From NCBI RefSeq assembly GCF_947500995.1, contig NZ_CANMUA010000001.1:186001-250000 (forward strand): 64,000 bases of DNA, read 5' to 3'. Of this stretch, positions 16,500-24,547 are shown piece after piece. The position numbers were made by a program, and so were the translations under genes. The stretch comes from an uncultured Serinicoccus sp. (GTDB taxonomy: Bacteria > Actinomycetota > Actinomycetes > Actinomycetales > Dermatophilaceae). A model generated the notes under the pieces. The model made no database searches. It saw only the letters and a list, made by a program, of their open reading frames with translations, and was not told the DNA's origin. Numbering within the stretch: position 1 is the stretch's first letter; each line of letters starts with the position of its first letter.

Positions 16500-16769
16500 T
16501 CAGACCGCGCGCTTCTTCAGCTTGCGCCGCTCCCGCTCCGACAGCCCGCCCCAGATCCCGAAGCGCTCGTCGTTGGACAGGGCGTACTCCAGGCACTCGG
16601 CCCGGACCTCGCACCCGACGCACACCTTCTTGGCCTCGCGGGTGGACCCGCCCTTCTCCGGGAAGAACGCCTCAGGATCGGTCTGCGCGCACAGCGCCCG
16701 CTCCTGCCAGGACATCTCCTCCGTCTCGTCGATCCCGTGCATCATGGACATCAGTTCCAGCTCGTGCAT
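16500..16769 (-). CDS. whiB2: WhiB2/WhmD-type iron-sulfur transcriptional regulator
   Basis: An 89-residue Wbl protein with four cluster-binding cysteines (C27, C50, C53, C59, i.e. C-x22-C-x2-C-x5-C), the turn GIWGG at 71-75 and the basic tail ERERRKLKKR. The Wbl family binds a 4Fe-4S cluster and interacts with the principal sigma factor. The paralogue call WhiB2 rests on sequence type (MSWQERALCAQTDPEAFFPEKGGSTREAKKVC) and on the neighbourhood shared with Rv3260c of mycobacteria (cofD/fbiA divergent, DUF3499 and manB nearby). WhiB2/WhmD affects septation in its family. The ATG has GAGGAGG 5 nt upstream. A BldD-like palindrome lies in the divergent region. Confidence 0.93.
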   Translation of the reverse strand: MHELELMSMMHGIDETEEMSWQERALCAQTDPEAFFPEKGGSTREAKKVCVGCEVRAECLEYALSNDERFGIWGGLSERERRKLKKRAV

Positions 16770-16858
16770 GGCTCCTCCTCGACCTCTCGCCTACACACCT
16801 GCCGCCGGCCACGCCCCCGCGGCCGAAGGTGCTCCGGCGCAAGATCGCAACACCTGAA

Positions 16859-16872
16859 TTACACGCGTGTCA
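16859..16872. promoter_or_regulatory. BldD-like palindrome in the whiB2-cofD divergent region
   Basis: TTACACGCGTGTCA is a near-perfect inverted repeat. Its half-sites TGACAC and GTGTAA match the BldD half-sites of Streptomyces (TnACnC and GnGTnA), but the spacer is 2 bp rather than 1. It sits about 90 bp upstream of whiB2 and 57 bp upstream of cofD. Binding by a BldD-type regulator is inference. Confidence 0.45.
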
Positions 16873-16916
16873 TCCGCTGGAGTCAACCCCGCATCTGCTA
16901 GACGCCGCCGCGACGC

Positions 16917-16922
16917 GACAAT
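16917..16922 (+). promoter_or_regulatory. Possible -10 element of leaderless cofD promoter
   Basis: GACAAT ends 6 nt before the ATG of cofD and no ribosome site is present. The hexamer departs from TAnnnT at its first base, so this is weaker than the other leaderless promoters here. Confidence 0.35.
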
Positions 16923-16928
16923 ACCGAC

Positions 16929-17936
16929 ATGCAGATCACCGTCCTGGCCGGCGGCGTCGGCGGCGCCCGCTTCACCCGCGGCCTCCTCGCCGCGCTCCCC
17001 CGCGACGGCCACGACGGGCCTGACGGACCCCCGTCGGTCACCGTCGTCGGCAACACCGGCGACGACATCACGCTGGTGGGGCTGCGGGTGTGCCCGGACC
17101 TGGACACCCTGCTCTACACCCTGGGCGGCGCGGTCGACGAGGCCCAGGGCTGGGGCCGCGCCGAGGAGACCACGGCGGTCGCGCGCGAGCTCGCGGCGCT
17201 GGGCGTGGGGCCGGAGTGGTTCACCCTGGGTGACCGTGATCTCGCCACCCACCTGGCACGCACGCGGTGGCTGGCCCAGGGCCTCACCCTGAGCCAGGTC
17301 ACCGAGCGGCTGGCCGCGCGGTGGGGGCTGCCGGAGCAGGGGGTGCGGCTCCTCCCGGCGACGGACACCCCGATCGAGACCCACGTGGTCGTGGACGACG
17401 AGGAGGGTGGGGAGCGGGCCCTGCACTTCCAGGAGTGGTGGGTGCGCCACCAGGCGGCCCTCCCGGCCCACCGGTTCACCGTGGCCGGCCTGGCGCAGGC
17501 CTCGGCCGCCCCGCAGGTCCTCGACGCGATCCGGTCGGCCGACCTCGTCCTGCTGCCCCCGAGCAACCCGGTCGTGTCCATCGGGATCATCCTGGGCGTC
17601 CCCGGCGTGCGGGAGGCGCTGCGGGGGACGCGGGCCCCGGTGGTCGGGGTCAGCCCGCTCCTGGGGGGGCGACCGGTCCGGGGGCATGCCGACGCCTGCC
17701 TGCGCCCGTTGGGCGTCGAGGTCAGCGCGTCCGGCGTCGCGGGCCTCTACGCCGACTTCCTGGACGGCTGGCTCGTCGACACCGCCGACGACCCCGCCAC
17801 CGTCGACTACCCCTCGAGGCTGCGCGTCCGGTCCCTCGACCTGCTCATGCGGGACCAGGAGGGGGCGGCCCGGCTGGCGGGAGCGGCCCTGGAGCTGGGG
17901 CGCGAGCTGCGCGTCGCGACCGCGGGTCGGGGCTGA
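16929..17936 (+). CDS. cofD: 2-phospho-L-lactate transferase (F420 biosynthesis)
   Basis: CofD/FbiA family, 335 residues. It transfers the phospholactyl/phosphoenolpyruvyl moiety to the deazaflavin Fo during coenzyme F420 synthesis in the cytosol. Signatures: N-terminal TVLAGGVGGARFTRGLL nucleotide-binding start, VVGNTGDDITLVGLRVCPDLDTLLYTLGG near 40, EWFTLGDRDLATHLARTRWL near 98, and SNPVVSIGIILGVPGVREAL near 215. cofE follows after one base, so the two form the fbiAB-like operon. It is divergent from whiB2, as in mycobacteria. The window also encodes a probable F420 user at 27521-28546. Confidence 0.95.
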   Translation: MQITVLAGGVGGARFTRGLLAALPRDGHDGPDGPPSVTVVGNTGDDITLVGLRVCPDLDTLLYTLGGAVDEAQGWGRAEETTAVARELAALGVGPEWFTLGDRDLATHLARTRWLAQGLTLSQVTERLAARWGLPEQGVRLLPATDTPIETHVVVDDEEGGERALHFQEWWVRHQAALPAHRFTVAGLAQASAAPQVLDAIRSADLVLLPPSNPVVSIGIILGVPGVREALRGTRAPVVGVSPLLGGRPVRGHADACLRPLGVEVSASGVAGLYADFLDGWLVDTADDPATVDYPSRLRVRSLDLLMRDQEGAARLAGAALELGRELRVATAGRG

Positions 17937-17937
17937 C

Positions 17938-18981
17938 GTGGCGGGGCCCGACGCCCTGCACGTGCTGCCGCTGACCGGGATCCCCGAGGTGACCGAGGGC
18001 CTGGACCTCGCCGGCGCGCTGGTCGGCGCCGCCGAGCGCTGGGGCGGGGTGCAGGACGGCGACGTGGTGGTGGTCTCCAGCAAGCTCGTCTCCAAGGCGC
18101 TGGGGCTGCGCCACGAGGCGCCCACGGACCGGCTCGACGTGGTGCGTGAGCACACCGTGCGCGTGGTGGCCGAGCGCCTCACGCCCTCCGGCCTGACCCA
18201 GGTCGTGGAGTCGGTCGCCGGCCCGGTGCTGGCCGCGGCGGGCGTCGACGCCAGCAACACCGGGGCGGAGGACGCGGTGCTCGTGCTCCCCCGCGACCCG
18301 GACCGGGCGGCGCGAGACCTGCACCGGGCCGTGCGCGCGCACCTGGTGGCGGGGGCCGGCGACGTCGCCCGCTTCGGGCTCCTCCTCACGGACACGGCCG
18401 GGCGGCCGTGGAGGGAGGGGCAGACGGACCTGGCGCTGGGCGCCTGCGGGATGGTCGTGCTGGAGGACCTCCGGGGTGCGCCCGACGCCGACGGGCGGAC
18501 CCTGTCGGTCACCAGCCGCGCCGTCGCGGACGAGCTCGCCGCCGCGGCGGACCTCGTCAAGGGCAAGGCGAGCGGCGTGGGGGCGGTCCTCGTGCGGGGG
18601 GTCGAGGCGCTGGTCCTGGAGGCCCCCGGGGACGGGGCGCGCCGCTTGGTCCGCACCGGACCCGGAGACTGGTTCGCCCTGGGCCACCGGGAGGCGGTCC
18701 GGGCGGCGCTCGGTGCCCCTCCGGGGAGCACCGCCGCGCAGGAGGTCGGCCTGCCCGGGGTCGTGCCCGAGTCGGCGGAGCAGCGGGCGGGGCGCGCCAC
18801 GGCGCTGGCGCTGCTGGGTCACGAGGGCGTCCGGGTGAGCGGCACGGTGGTCGACGGGTTCGTCGTGCGGGCACCGGACCCGGTGCTGGCGGGCAGGGTC
18901 GCCGCCCGCCTCGAGGTGGCGCTGGCCGGCGAGGACCTGCGGGCGGGGGTCGGCGTCGTCAGCGGGACCGGTGACGCGTGA
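17938..18981 (+). CDS. cofE: Coenzyme F420-0:L-glutamate ligase (CofE/FbiB N-domain type)
   Basis: GTP-dependent ligase adding glutamate to F420-0. The first 240 or so residues show the CofE pattern: VLPLTGIPEVTEGLDLA, DGDVVVVSSKLVSKALG, GPVLAAAGVDASNTG, DTAGRPWREGQTDLALG, and AAAADLVKGKASGVGAVLVRG. Total length is 347 residues. Mycobacterial FbiB is longer (about 450) because of a C-terminal nitroreductase-like FMN domain; here only about 100 residues remain after the CofE core, and I do not recognise the nitroreductase fold in them. The GTG start lies one base after the cofD stop. Its 3' end overlaps the convergent AlkA-like gene by 23 nt. Confidence 0.88.
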   Translation: MAGPDALHVLPLTGIPEVTEGLDLAGALVGAAERWGGVQDGDVVVVSSKLVSKALGLRHEAPTDRLDVVREHTVRVVAERLTPSGLTQVVESVAGPVLAAAGVDASNTGAEDAVLVLPRDPDRAARDLHRAVRAHLVAGAGDVARFGLLLTDTAGRPWREGQTDLALGACGMVVLEDLRGAPDADGRTLSVTSRAVADELAAAADLVKGKASGVGAVLVRGVEALVLEAPGDGARRLVRTGPGDWFALGHREAVRAALGAPPGSTAAQEVGLPGVVPESAEQRAGRATALALLGHEGVRVSGTVVDGFVVRAPDPVLAGRVAARLEVALAGEDLRAGVGVVSGTGDA

Positions 18982-19894
18982 CCGGGAGGTGCGTGCGCGG
19001 GGCCATCCGCTGGCCCCGGCGCGGTCGCATCGCCCCGGAGAGCTCGAGCAGACGCTGCACCCGGTAGCGGTGCCCCGCGTAGGGCAGCAGCAGCTCCACC
19101 AGGCCGTGGTCGTCGACGGGTCGGCCGGTCAGGGCCCATCCGATGTTGGCCGCCACGTGGTAGTCGCCGAAGGACACGGCGTCCGGGTCGCCCAGGGCCC
19201 GGTGCGCCGTCTCGGCGGCGGTCCAGACCCCGACCCCGGGGACGGCGGTGAGCCGGGCCCGCGCCGTCGCGTGCGGGAGCGCGACGCACTCCTCGAGGCG
19301 GGCGGCGACGCGCACCACCCGCAGGACGGTGTCGGCCCGCTGCGGGCTCACCCCCGCCCGCAGCCACTCCCAGGACGGGACGGCGAGCAGGGTGTCCGCC
19401 GAGGGCGGCACCCGCAGGCCGAGCCCCGCGCCGGGGCCCGGTGCCGGCTCGCCGAACCGCTGCACCATCCGGCGCCACCCCGAGAACGCCTCCTGCCCCG
19501 TCACCTTCTGCTCCACCACCGCCGGCACCAGCGACTCCAGCACGAGCCCGGTGCGGGGCACCCGCCAGCCGGGGTGCCGCCGCAGCGCCTGCACCACGGG
19601 CTCGTGGACCGGGACGAAGCCGTCCGGCTCGTCCTCCTCCCCCAGCATGCGCGGGAGGTGCTCGAGGACCCACTCCGCGCCCGGGCCCCACGCCCGCGCC
19701 GCCACGGGGGCGTCCGCCGGTCGTCGGGGCAGCCGCAGGGTGGCCGGGCCCTGGGGCGTGCACAGCCCCCGCCACAGCGCGCCCCCGCCGACCTGCCACG
19801 CCGGGTCCCCCGCCCCGCGGCGCAAGGTGCCCCAGGTCGCCCCCACGTCGAGGGGGGCGAGCGGGCGCCATACGCGGTGCCGGGCCGTGTCCAC
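18959..19894 (-). CDS. AlkA-type DNA-3-methyladenine glycosylase (HhH-GPD)
   Basis: A 311-residue base-excision repair protein. The C-terminal half carries VVEQKVTGQEAFSGWRRM, the helix-hairpin-helix LTAVPGVGVWTAAETAHRALG near 225 and the catalytic Asp in AVSFGDYHVAANIG about 20 residues later, matching AlkA-like 3-methyladenine glycosylases that remove alkylated bases. The N-terminal 100 residues are divergent. The start is uncertain: GTG 19894 is chosen, with TTG 19903 in frame; AGGGTT lies 7 nt before 19894. The gene is divergent from TIGR03089 and overlaps cofE at its 3' end. Confidence 0.85.
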   Translation of the reverse strand: MDTARHRVWRPLAPLDVGATWGTLRRGAGDPAWQVGGGALWRGLCTPQGPATLRLPRRPADAPVAARAWGPGAEWVLEHLPRMLGEEDEPDGFVPVHEPVVQALRRHPGWRVPRTGLVLESLVPAVVEQKVTGQEAFSGWRRMVQRFGEPAPGPGAGLGLRVPPSADTLLAVPSWEWLRAGVSPQRADTVLRVVRVAARLEECVALPHATARARLTAVPGVGVWTAAETAHRALGDPDAVSFGDYHVAANIGWALTGRPVDDHGLVELLLPYAGHRYRVQRLLELSGAMRPRRGQRMAPRTHLPVTRHRSR

Positions 19895-19942
19895 GACCCG
19901 CAACCCTGCCTCGCTGGTTGCCCCGGACGCAAGGGCAGCAGT

Positions 19943-19948
19943 TAGCGT
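19943..19948 (+). promoter_or_regulatory. -10 element of leaderless TIGR03089 gene promoter
   Basis: TAGCGT ends 7 nt before the GTG at 19956; no ribosome site is seen. Confidence 0.55.
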
Positions 19949-19955
19949 GGGCGTC

Positions 19956-20702
19956 GTGCAGCTTCCTCACGAGATCCTCGCTCGGGCCGTCGCCGCCGAC
20001 GCCACCCGCCCGGCTCTCACCTACTACGACGACCGTCCCGAGGGTGCCGGGGAGCGGATCGAGATCTCGCGCAAAGTCCTCGGCACCTGGGTGGCCAAGG
20101 CCGCGAACGCGCTCCAGGAGGGGCTCGACGTGCAGCCGGGCTCGGTGGTGCTCGTGGACCTGCCCGCCCCGCACTGGCGGCTGGCCTACTGGGCGCTGGC
20201 CGTGTGGTCGGTGGGCGCGACCCTCACCGTCGACGCCCACGAGGGCGCCGACGTGCTCGTCACCGCCGATCCCGACGCGCCCGTCGCGGACGACTGCGAC
20301 GAGGTCGTCGCGGTGTCGCTGCCCGCGCTGGCCCGACGCTTCGGCGGCGAGCTGCGCTCGGGGGTGATGGACGAGGCGGCCGAGCTCGCGAGCTACGCCG
20401 ACGACTTCACCGCGTGGGACGAGGCGGAGGACGGGGACACGGCCCTCGTCAGCGCCGGGGAGCGGGTGACCTACGCCGACCTCCTCACCGGGCTGCCGGA
20501 CGTGCCGGACGGCGCCCGGACGCTGCTCTTTGACAGCGATCCCGGCCTGTTCGTGCGACAGGTGCTGCAGCTCCTGGACCGCCAGGCCTCCGGGGTCCTG
20601 GTCCACGGCGGGGCGGCACCGCAGGACGACCCCCGCTGGGCCGCCGAGGGCGTCGACCACCGCCCGGGGACCGGCGGCGGGAAGCCGGCGACCGACCGGT
20701 AG
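19956..20702 (+). CDS. TIGR03089 family protein
   Basis: A 248-residue protein of the actinobacterial TIGR03089 family, which looks like a shortened relative of acyl-CoA synthetase N-domains: RPALTYYDD, then RIEISRKVLGTWVAKAANALQEGLDVQPGSVVLVDLPAPHWRLAYWALAVWSVGATLTV, similar to the AMP-binding family start. It lacks the P-loop and C-terminal adenylation motifs, so a ligase activity is unlikely; the function is unknown. GTG 19956 is set by the upstream TAGCGT. Confidence 0.8.
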   Translation: MQLPHEILARAVAADATRPALTYYDDRPEGAGERIEISRKVLGTWVAKAANALQEGLDVQPGSVVLVDLPAPHWRLAYWALAVWSVGATLTVDAHEGADVLVTADPDAPVADDCDEVVAVSLPALARRFGGELRSGVMDEAAELASYADDFTAWDEAEDGDTALVSAGERVTYADLLTGLPDVPDGARTLLFDSDPGLFVRQVLQLLDRQASGVLVHGGAAPQDDPRWAAEGVDHRPGTGGGKPATDR

Positions 20703-20705
20703 CCT
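20700..20705 (+). promoter_or_regulatory. -10 element of leaderless scoA promoter
   Basis: TAGCCT ends 7 nt before the ATG of the CoA-transferase alpha gene and overlaps the stop codon (TAG) of the preceding gene. Confidence 0.55.
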
Positions 20706-20712
20706 CGCGGGC

Positions 20713-21510
20713 ATGGACAAGGTCGTCGCCTCCGCCGCGCAGGCGCTCGAGGGGCTCACCGACGGGATGACCGTCGCGGTGGGCGGCTTCGGGCTCTCGG
20801 GCATCCCCACCGTGCTCATCCACCAGGCGCTCGAGCAGGGCACCACCGACCTCGAGGTCGTCTCCAACAACTGCGGTGTCGACGGCGCCGGCCTGGGGCT
20901 GCTGCTGTCCCGGGGCCGCATCCGCCGCGTCATCGCCTCCTACGTCGGGGAGAACAAGGAGTTCGCGCGCCAGTACCTCTCCGGCGAGCTCGAGGTCGAG
21001 CTGACCCCGCAGGGCACCCTGGCGGAGAAGCTGCGCGCCGGCGGCGCCGGCATACCGGCCTTCTTCACCCCCACCGGCGTCGGCTCGCAGGTCTCCGAGG
21101 GCGGTATGCCGTGGCTCTACGACAGCGACGGCGTCGTGGTCAAGGAGTCCCCGGCCAAGGAGACCCGCGGGTTCGAGGTACGCGGGCACACCCGCGACCA
21201 CGTGCTGGAGCACGCCATCTTCGCCGACTTCGCCCTCGTCCGGGCCGCCCGAGGCGACCGGCACGGCAACCTCGTCTTCAACCAGTCCGCCCGCAACTTC
21301 AACCCGTTGTGCGCCATGTCCGCGCAGGTCGCCGTCGCCGAGGTCGAGGAGCTGGTCGAGCCGGGCGAGATCGACCCGGACGACGTCCACCTCCCGGGCA
21401 TCTACGTCCAGCGCGTGCTGCCCCTCACCGCGCAGCAGGCCGGTGACAAGGACATCGAGAAGCGGACCACGCGTCCGCGTCCCCCCGCCGCGACCGACCA
21501 GGAGGCCTGA
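20713..21510 (+). CDS. scoA: 3-oxoacid CoA-transferase subunit A
   Basis: Alpha subunit (265 residues) of a succinyl-CoA:3-ketoacid-type CoA transferase, used in ketone-body or acetoacetate metabolism. Motifs: DGMTVAVGGFGLSGIPTVLI near residue 18, the family-I signature region VVSNNCGVDGAGLGLLL near 49, and GRIRRVIASYVGENKEFARQYLSGELEVELTPQGTLAEKLRAGGAGIPAFFTPTGVGS. The beta subunit follows after 3 nt. GIPAF is written GGC ATA CCG and GGMPW with GGT ATG CC, two copies of the dispersed octamer only 54 bp apart. Confidence 0.95.
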   Translation: MDKVVASAAQALEGLTDGMTVAVGGFGLSGIPTVLIHQALEQGTTDLEVVSNNCGVDGAGLGLLLSRGRIRRVIASYVGENKEFARQYLSGELEVELTPQGTLAEKLRAGGAGIPAFFTPTGVGSQVSEGGMPWLYDSDGVVVKESPAKETRGFEVRGHTRDHVLEHAIFADFALVRAARGDRHGNLVFNQSARNFNPLCAMSAQVAVAEVEELVEPGEIDPDDVHLPGIYVQRVLPLTAQQAGDKDIEKRTTRPRPPAATDQEA

Positions 21511-21513
21511 GCC

Positions 21514-22182
21514 ATGCCGCTCACCCGTGAGGAGATGGCGGCCAGGGCGGCCGCCGAGCTGCACGACGGCGACTACGTCAACCTCGGGATCGGCATGCCG
21601 ACCCTCGTCCCCAACTACGTCCCGGACGACGTCGAGCTGGTCCTGCAGTCCGAGAACGGCATCCTCGGGGTGGGGCCGTACCCGTACGAGGGGGACGAGG
21701 ACCCCGACCTCATCAACGCGGGCAAGGAGACGGTCACCGTCCGCCCCGGCGCCAGCTTCTTCGACTCCGCGACCAGCTTCGGGATGATCCGCGGCGGCAA
21801 GGTCGACGCCGCGATCCTCGGCGCGATGCAGGTGTCCGCGGCCGGTGACATCGCCAACTGGATGATCCCGGGCAAGATGGTCAAGGGCATGGGTGGGGCG
21901 ATGGACCTGGTCATGGGGGCCAAGAAGGTCGTCGTGCTCATGGACCACGTCGCCAAGGACGGATCGGCAAAGATCGTCGACGAGTGCGACCTGCCCATCA
22001 CCGGCCTACGGGTCGTCCAGCGCATCATCACCGACCTGGCCGTCATCGACGTCACGCCCGACGGCCTGGTGCTGCGCGAGCTGGCACCGGGCGTCACCGT
22101 CGAGGAGGTCGTCGAGCGGACCGGACCGCCCCTGCGGGTCGCCCTCGACGAGCCCACCCCGGAGCCTGAACCGCCGGCCTAG
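21514..22182 (+). CDS. scoB: 3-oxoacid CoA-transferase subunit B
   Basis: Beta subunit, 222 residues, carrying the catalytic glutamate in [13 protein letters not shown] (about Glu49, SENG motif) that forms the enzyme-CoA thioester in this family. Also visible: [24 protein letters not shown] near the start and [25 protein letters not shown] near 128. AGGAGG lies 8 nt before the ATG. It ends 3 nt from the convergent glycosyltransferase gene with no obvious hairpin between them. Confidence 0.95.
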   Translation: MPLTREEMAARAAAELHDGDYVNLGIGMPTLVPNYVPDDVELVLQSENGILGVGPYPYEGDEDPDLINAGKETVTVRPGASFFDSATSFGMIRGGKVDAAILGAMQVSAAGDIANWMIPGKMVKGMGGAMDLVMGAKKVVVLMDHVAKDGSAKIVDECDLPITGLRVVQRIITDLAVIDVTPDGLVLRELAPGVTVEEVVERTGPPLRVALDEPTPEPEPPA

Positions 22183-22185
22183 CCG

Positions 22186-23163
22186 TCAGCCGCGGGGGCC
22201 TCGCAGGAAACCGGCACCCCAGGTGAGGTGCATGGTGGCCAGCACGGCGGGCATCCGTGCCACGACCCTCGGGTCGCGCCCGCGCGCGATCCAGGCGCCG
22301 CCGGCGGTGACGGCGGCGGCATACCCGAGGGGGAGCAGCCACAGCGGGCGCCACGCCACGCCCCCGGCCGCCCCGAGGACGAGGAGGCCGAGGGTGACCG
22401 GAGGCGCGAGGTAGCGGGCGTTCACCGAGTCCGGGTGCTGGCGCACCACCTGCCGTCGCCACTGCCCGCTGCCGTAGAACTGCCGGGCGAGGTCGCGGAA
22501 CGTGGACCGGGGACGGTAGGTCACCGTGAGCTCCGGCGTGAACCACACCGTGCCGCCGGCCTGCCGGATCCGGTGGTTCATCTCCCAGTCCTGGGCCCGG
22601 GTGAACGCGGGGTCGTAGCCGCCCACGCGGCGCAGCCAGTCGCGCCGGAACACGCCCAGGAAGACGGTGTCCGCCGGCCCGGCCTCACCCCCGACGTGGA
22701 AGCGCTCGGCGCCCATGCCGAGCGGCGAGCGCATCGCCAGCGCGACCGCCTCCTGCATGGCGCCGGTCCCCTCGGCCAGCATGATCCCGCCGACGTTGGC
22801 GGCGCCGGTCTCCTCGAGGATCTCGACCGCGCGCCGGACGTAGCCCTCGCTGAGCTCCCCGTGCCCGTCCATCCGGACGACGATCTCGTGACGGGCCCGC
22901 GCCACGGCGGCGTTGAGGCCGTCCGGGGTGCGGCCCGAGGGGTTCTGGACCACCTGGACGCGGTCGTCCGCGGCGGCGAGCCCGTCGGCGACCTCCTGCG
23001 TGCGGTCCCGGCTGGGGCCCACCGCGAGGACCACCTCCATCGCGCCCGGGTAGTCCTGGGCCAGCACCGAGCGCACGGCCTGGGGCAGGTGCTCCTGCTC
23101 GTTGAGGACGGTCATGACGACCGACACGGGCGGGGCGGAGACGGGCCGGGACGCAGAGCTCAC
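22186..23163 (-). CDS. Family 2 glycosyltransferase
   Basis: A 325-residue GT2 protein. N-terminal SVVMTVLNEQEHLPQAVRSVLAQDYPGAMEVVLAVGPSRDRTQEVADG is the nucleotide-sugar fold; VVRMDGHGELSEGYVRRAVEILEETGAANVGG carries the DxD-like acidic site; QDWEMNHRIRQAGG matches the (Q/E)xxRxxxxG acceptor-site region. Two or three hydrophobic segments at the C-terminus (about 255-300) suggest membrane association. The product is unknown; proximity to an LCP ligase suggests a wall glycopolymer. GTG 23163 is set by TAGCCT 6 nt upstream. Confidence 0.85.
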   Translation of the reverse strand: MSSASRPVSAPPVSVVMTVLNEQEHLPQAVRSVLAQDYPGAMEVVLAVGPSRDRTQEVADGLAAADDRVQVVQNPSGRTPDGLNAAVARARHEIVVRMDGHGELSEGYVRRAVEILEETGAANVGGIMLAEGTGAMQEAVALAMRSPLGMGAERFHVGGEAGPADTVFLGVFRRDWLRRVGGYDPAFTRAQDWEMNHRIRQAGGTVWFTPELTVTYRPRSTFRDLARQFYGSGQWRRQVVRQHPDSVNARYLAPPVTLGLLVLGAAGGVAWRPLWLLPLGYAAAVTAGGAWIARGRDPRVVARMPAVLATMHLTWGAGFLRGPRG

Positions 23164-23169
23164 GCCGCG

Positions 23170-23175
23170 AGGCTA
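23170..23175 (-). promoter_or_regulatory. -10 element of leaderless GT2 promoter
   Basis: TAGCCT on the minus strand, 6 nt before GTG 23163. It is divergent from the LCP gene. Confidence 0.55.
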
Positions 23176-23235
23176 CCCGGCTCGTGGACGCGCGCGACGG
23201 TGCGGCACTCCCAGCCCGGGGCAAGGTGGAGCACG

Positions 23236-23241
23236 TAGTCT
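23236..23241 (+). promoter_or_regulatory. -10 element of leaderless LCP promoter
   Basis: TAGTCT ends 8 nt before GTG 23250; no ribosome site is seen. Confidence 0.5.
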
Positions 23242-23249
23242 GTCGTCCC

Positions 23250-24509
23250 GTGCCCGACCATCCGCAGGACGACTGGACCCGCCCCATGCCGCGTACCCCG
23301 CGGGGGGGCCGTCGCCACGACCCCGACGCCACCGAGCGCATCCCGCTGCCCTACGTGGACCGGCCAGGCCCGGACCGCGACGACGCCTGGGGGTACGACG
23401 CGCGGCAGGGCCGCGGTGACGATCGGGACCGCGAGCGGCCCCCGTCGCGGTACGACGAGCACGGTCGCCACGACGACCAGGACCGGTATGCCGGGCACGA
23501 GCGGCCCGAGGACCGGCAGCGGTACGCCGCTCCCCCGCCCCGGCGACGCCGACCGCGCTACGCCCTCCGCCGCGCCGCCGCTCTGGTGGCGCTGGGCGTG
23601 GTCGCCTACCTCGTCTCGATGATCGTCGTCGTCGCCCTGGTCTGGGGCAGCGTCAACCGCATCGACGCCACCCCCGACGTGGCCGACCGCCCGATCGGGG
23701 CGGCCGGGGCCAACTACCTGCTGGTCGGCACGGACAGCCGGGAGCAGCTCACCGACGAGCAGCGCGGCGAGTTCGGGACCGGGTTCACCGAGGGTCACCG
23801 GGCGGACACGGTCATGCTGCTGCACGTGCCCACCGTCGGCGCGCCGACCCTGGTGAGCCTGCCCCGGGACAGCTACGTCGAGATCCGCGACGGGGGGTTC
23901 AACAAGCTCAACGCCGCCCATGCCAACGGTGGTCCCGAGCTGCTCGTGGACACCGTGGAGCGGGCCACCGGGCTCCGGGTGGACGGCTACCTCGAGATCG
24001 GCTTCGGCGGCTTCGTCGACGTCGTCAACGGGGTCGGGGGCGTGGAGATGTGCCTGGACCAGCCGATCGCGGACGAGAAGGCGCACATCGACCTCCCGGC
24101 GGGGTGCCAGGAGCTGGCCGGCGAGCAGGCGCTGGGATACGTCCGCATGCGGTACAGCGACCCGCGTGGCGACCTCGGCCGCGTCGAGCGGCAGCGCGAG
24201 TTCCTCTCCGCCCTCGTCGACCGCATGCTCACCCCCGCCACCGTGCTCGTGCCCTGGCGGCTGCACGACGTGGGCACCTCCACCGGGTCGGCTCTCAGCC
24301 TGGGCGACGACACCTCGATGCTCGAGGCGGGCCGGATGGCCTGGGCCATGCGTCAGGTCGCGGCCGGCGAGGGCAACTCGGTGACGGTGCCCATCGCCGA
24401 CACGAACTACCCGACGGAGGTGGGCAGCACCGTGCTGTGGGACGAGCAGGGGGCCAGCCAGCTGTTCACCGCGCTCCGTCAGGGGCAGGCCATCACTGTC
24501 GAGCCCTGA
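23250..24509 (+). CDS. LytR-CpsA-Psr (LCP) family glycopolymer transferase
   Basis: A 419-residue LCP protein. In this family the extracytoplasmic enzyme attaches glycopolymers from lipid carriers to peptidoglycan. The N-terminal ~105 residues are a cytoplasmic, highly charged Arg/Asp-rich tail (DDRDRERPPSRYDEHGRHDDQDRY), followed by a single membrane helix at about 108-131 (AAALVALGVVAYLVSMIVVVALVW). The LCP core contains NYLLVGTDSREQ, RADTVMLLHVP, LVSLPRDSYVEI, NKLNAAHANGGPELLVDTVERATGLRVDGYLEI and the Arg-rich YVRMRYSDPRGDLGRVERQREF. Its neighbours are a GT2 gene (divergent) and a Ser/Thr kinase. Confidence 0.93.
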   Translation: MPDHPQDDWTRPMPRTPRGGRRHDPDATERIPLPYVDRPGPDRDDAWGYDARQGRGDDRDRERPPSRYDEHGRHDDQDRYAGHERPEDRQRYAAPPPRRRRPRYALRRAAALVALGVVAYLVSMIVVVALVWGSVNRIDATPDVADRPIGAAGANYLLVGTDSREQLTDEQRGEFGTGFTEGHRADTVMLLHVPTVGAPTLVSLPRDSYVEIRDGGFNKLNAAHANGGPELLVDTVERATGLRVDGYLEIGFGGFVDVVNGVGGVEMCLDQPIADEKAHIDLPAGCQELAGEQALGYVRMRYSDPRGDLGRVERQREFLSALVDRMLTPATVLVPWRLHDVGTSTGSALSLGDDTSMLEAGRMAWAMRQVAAGEGNSVTVPIADTNYPTEVGSTVLWDEQGASQLFTALRQGQAITVEP

Positions 24510-24547
24510 GCCCCGTCGGGCTACCCTTGCGCTGATCGGAGGTGACC

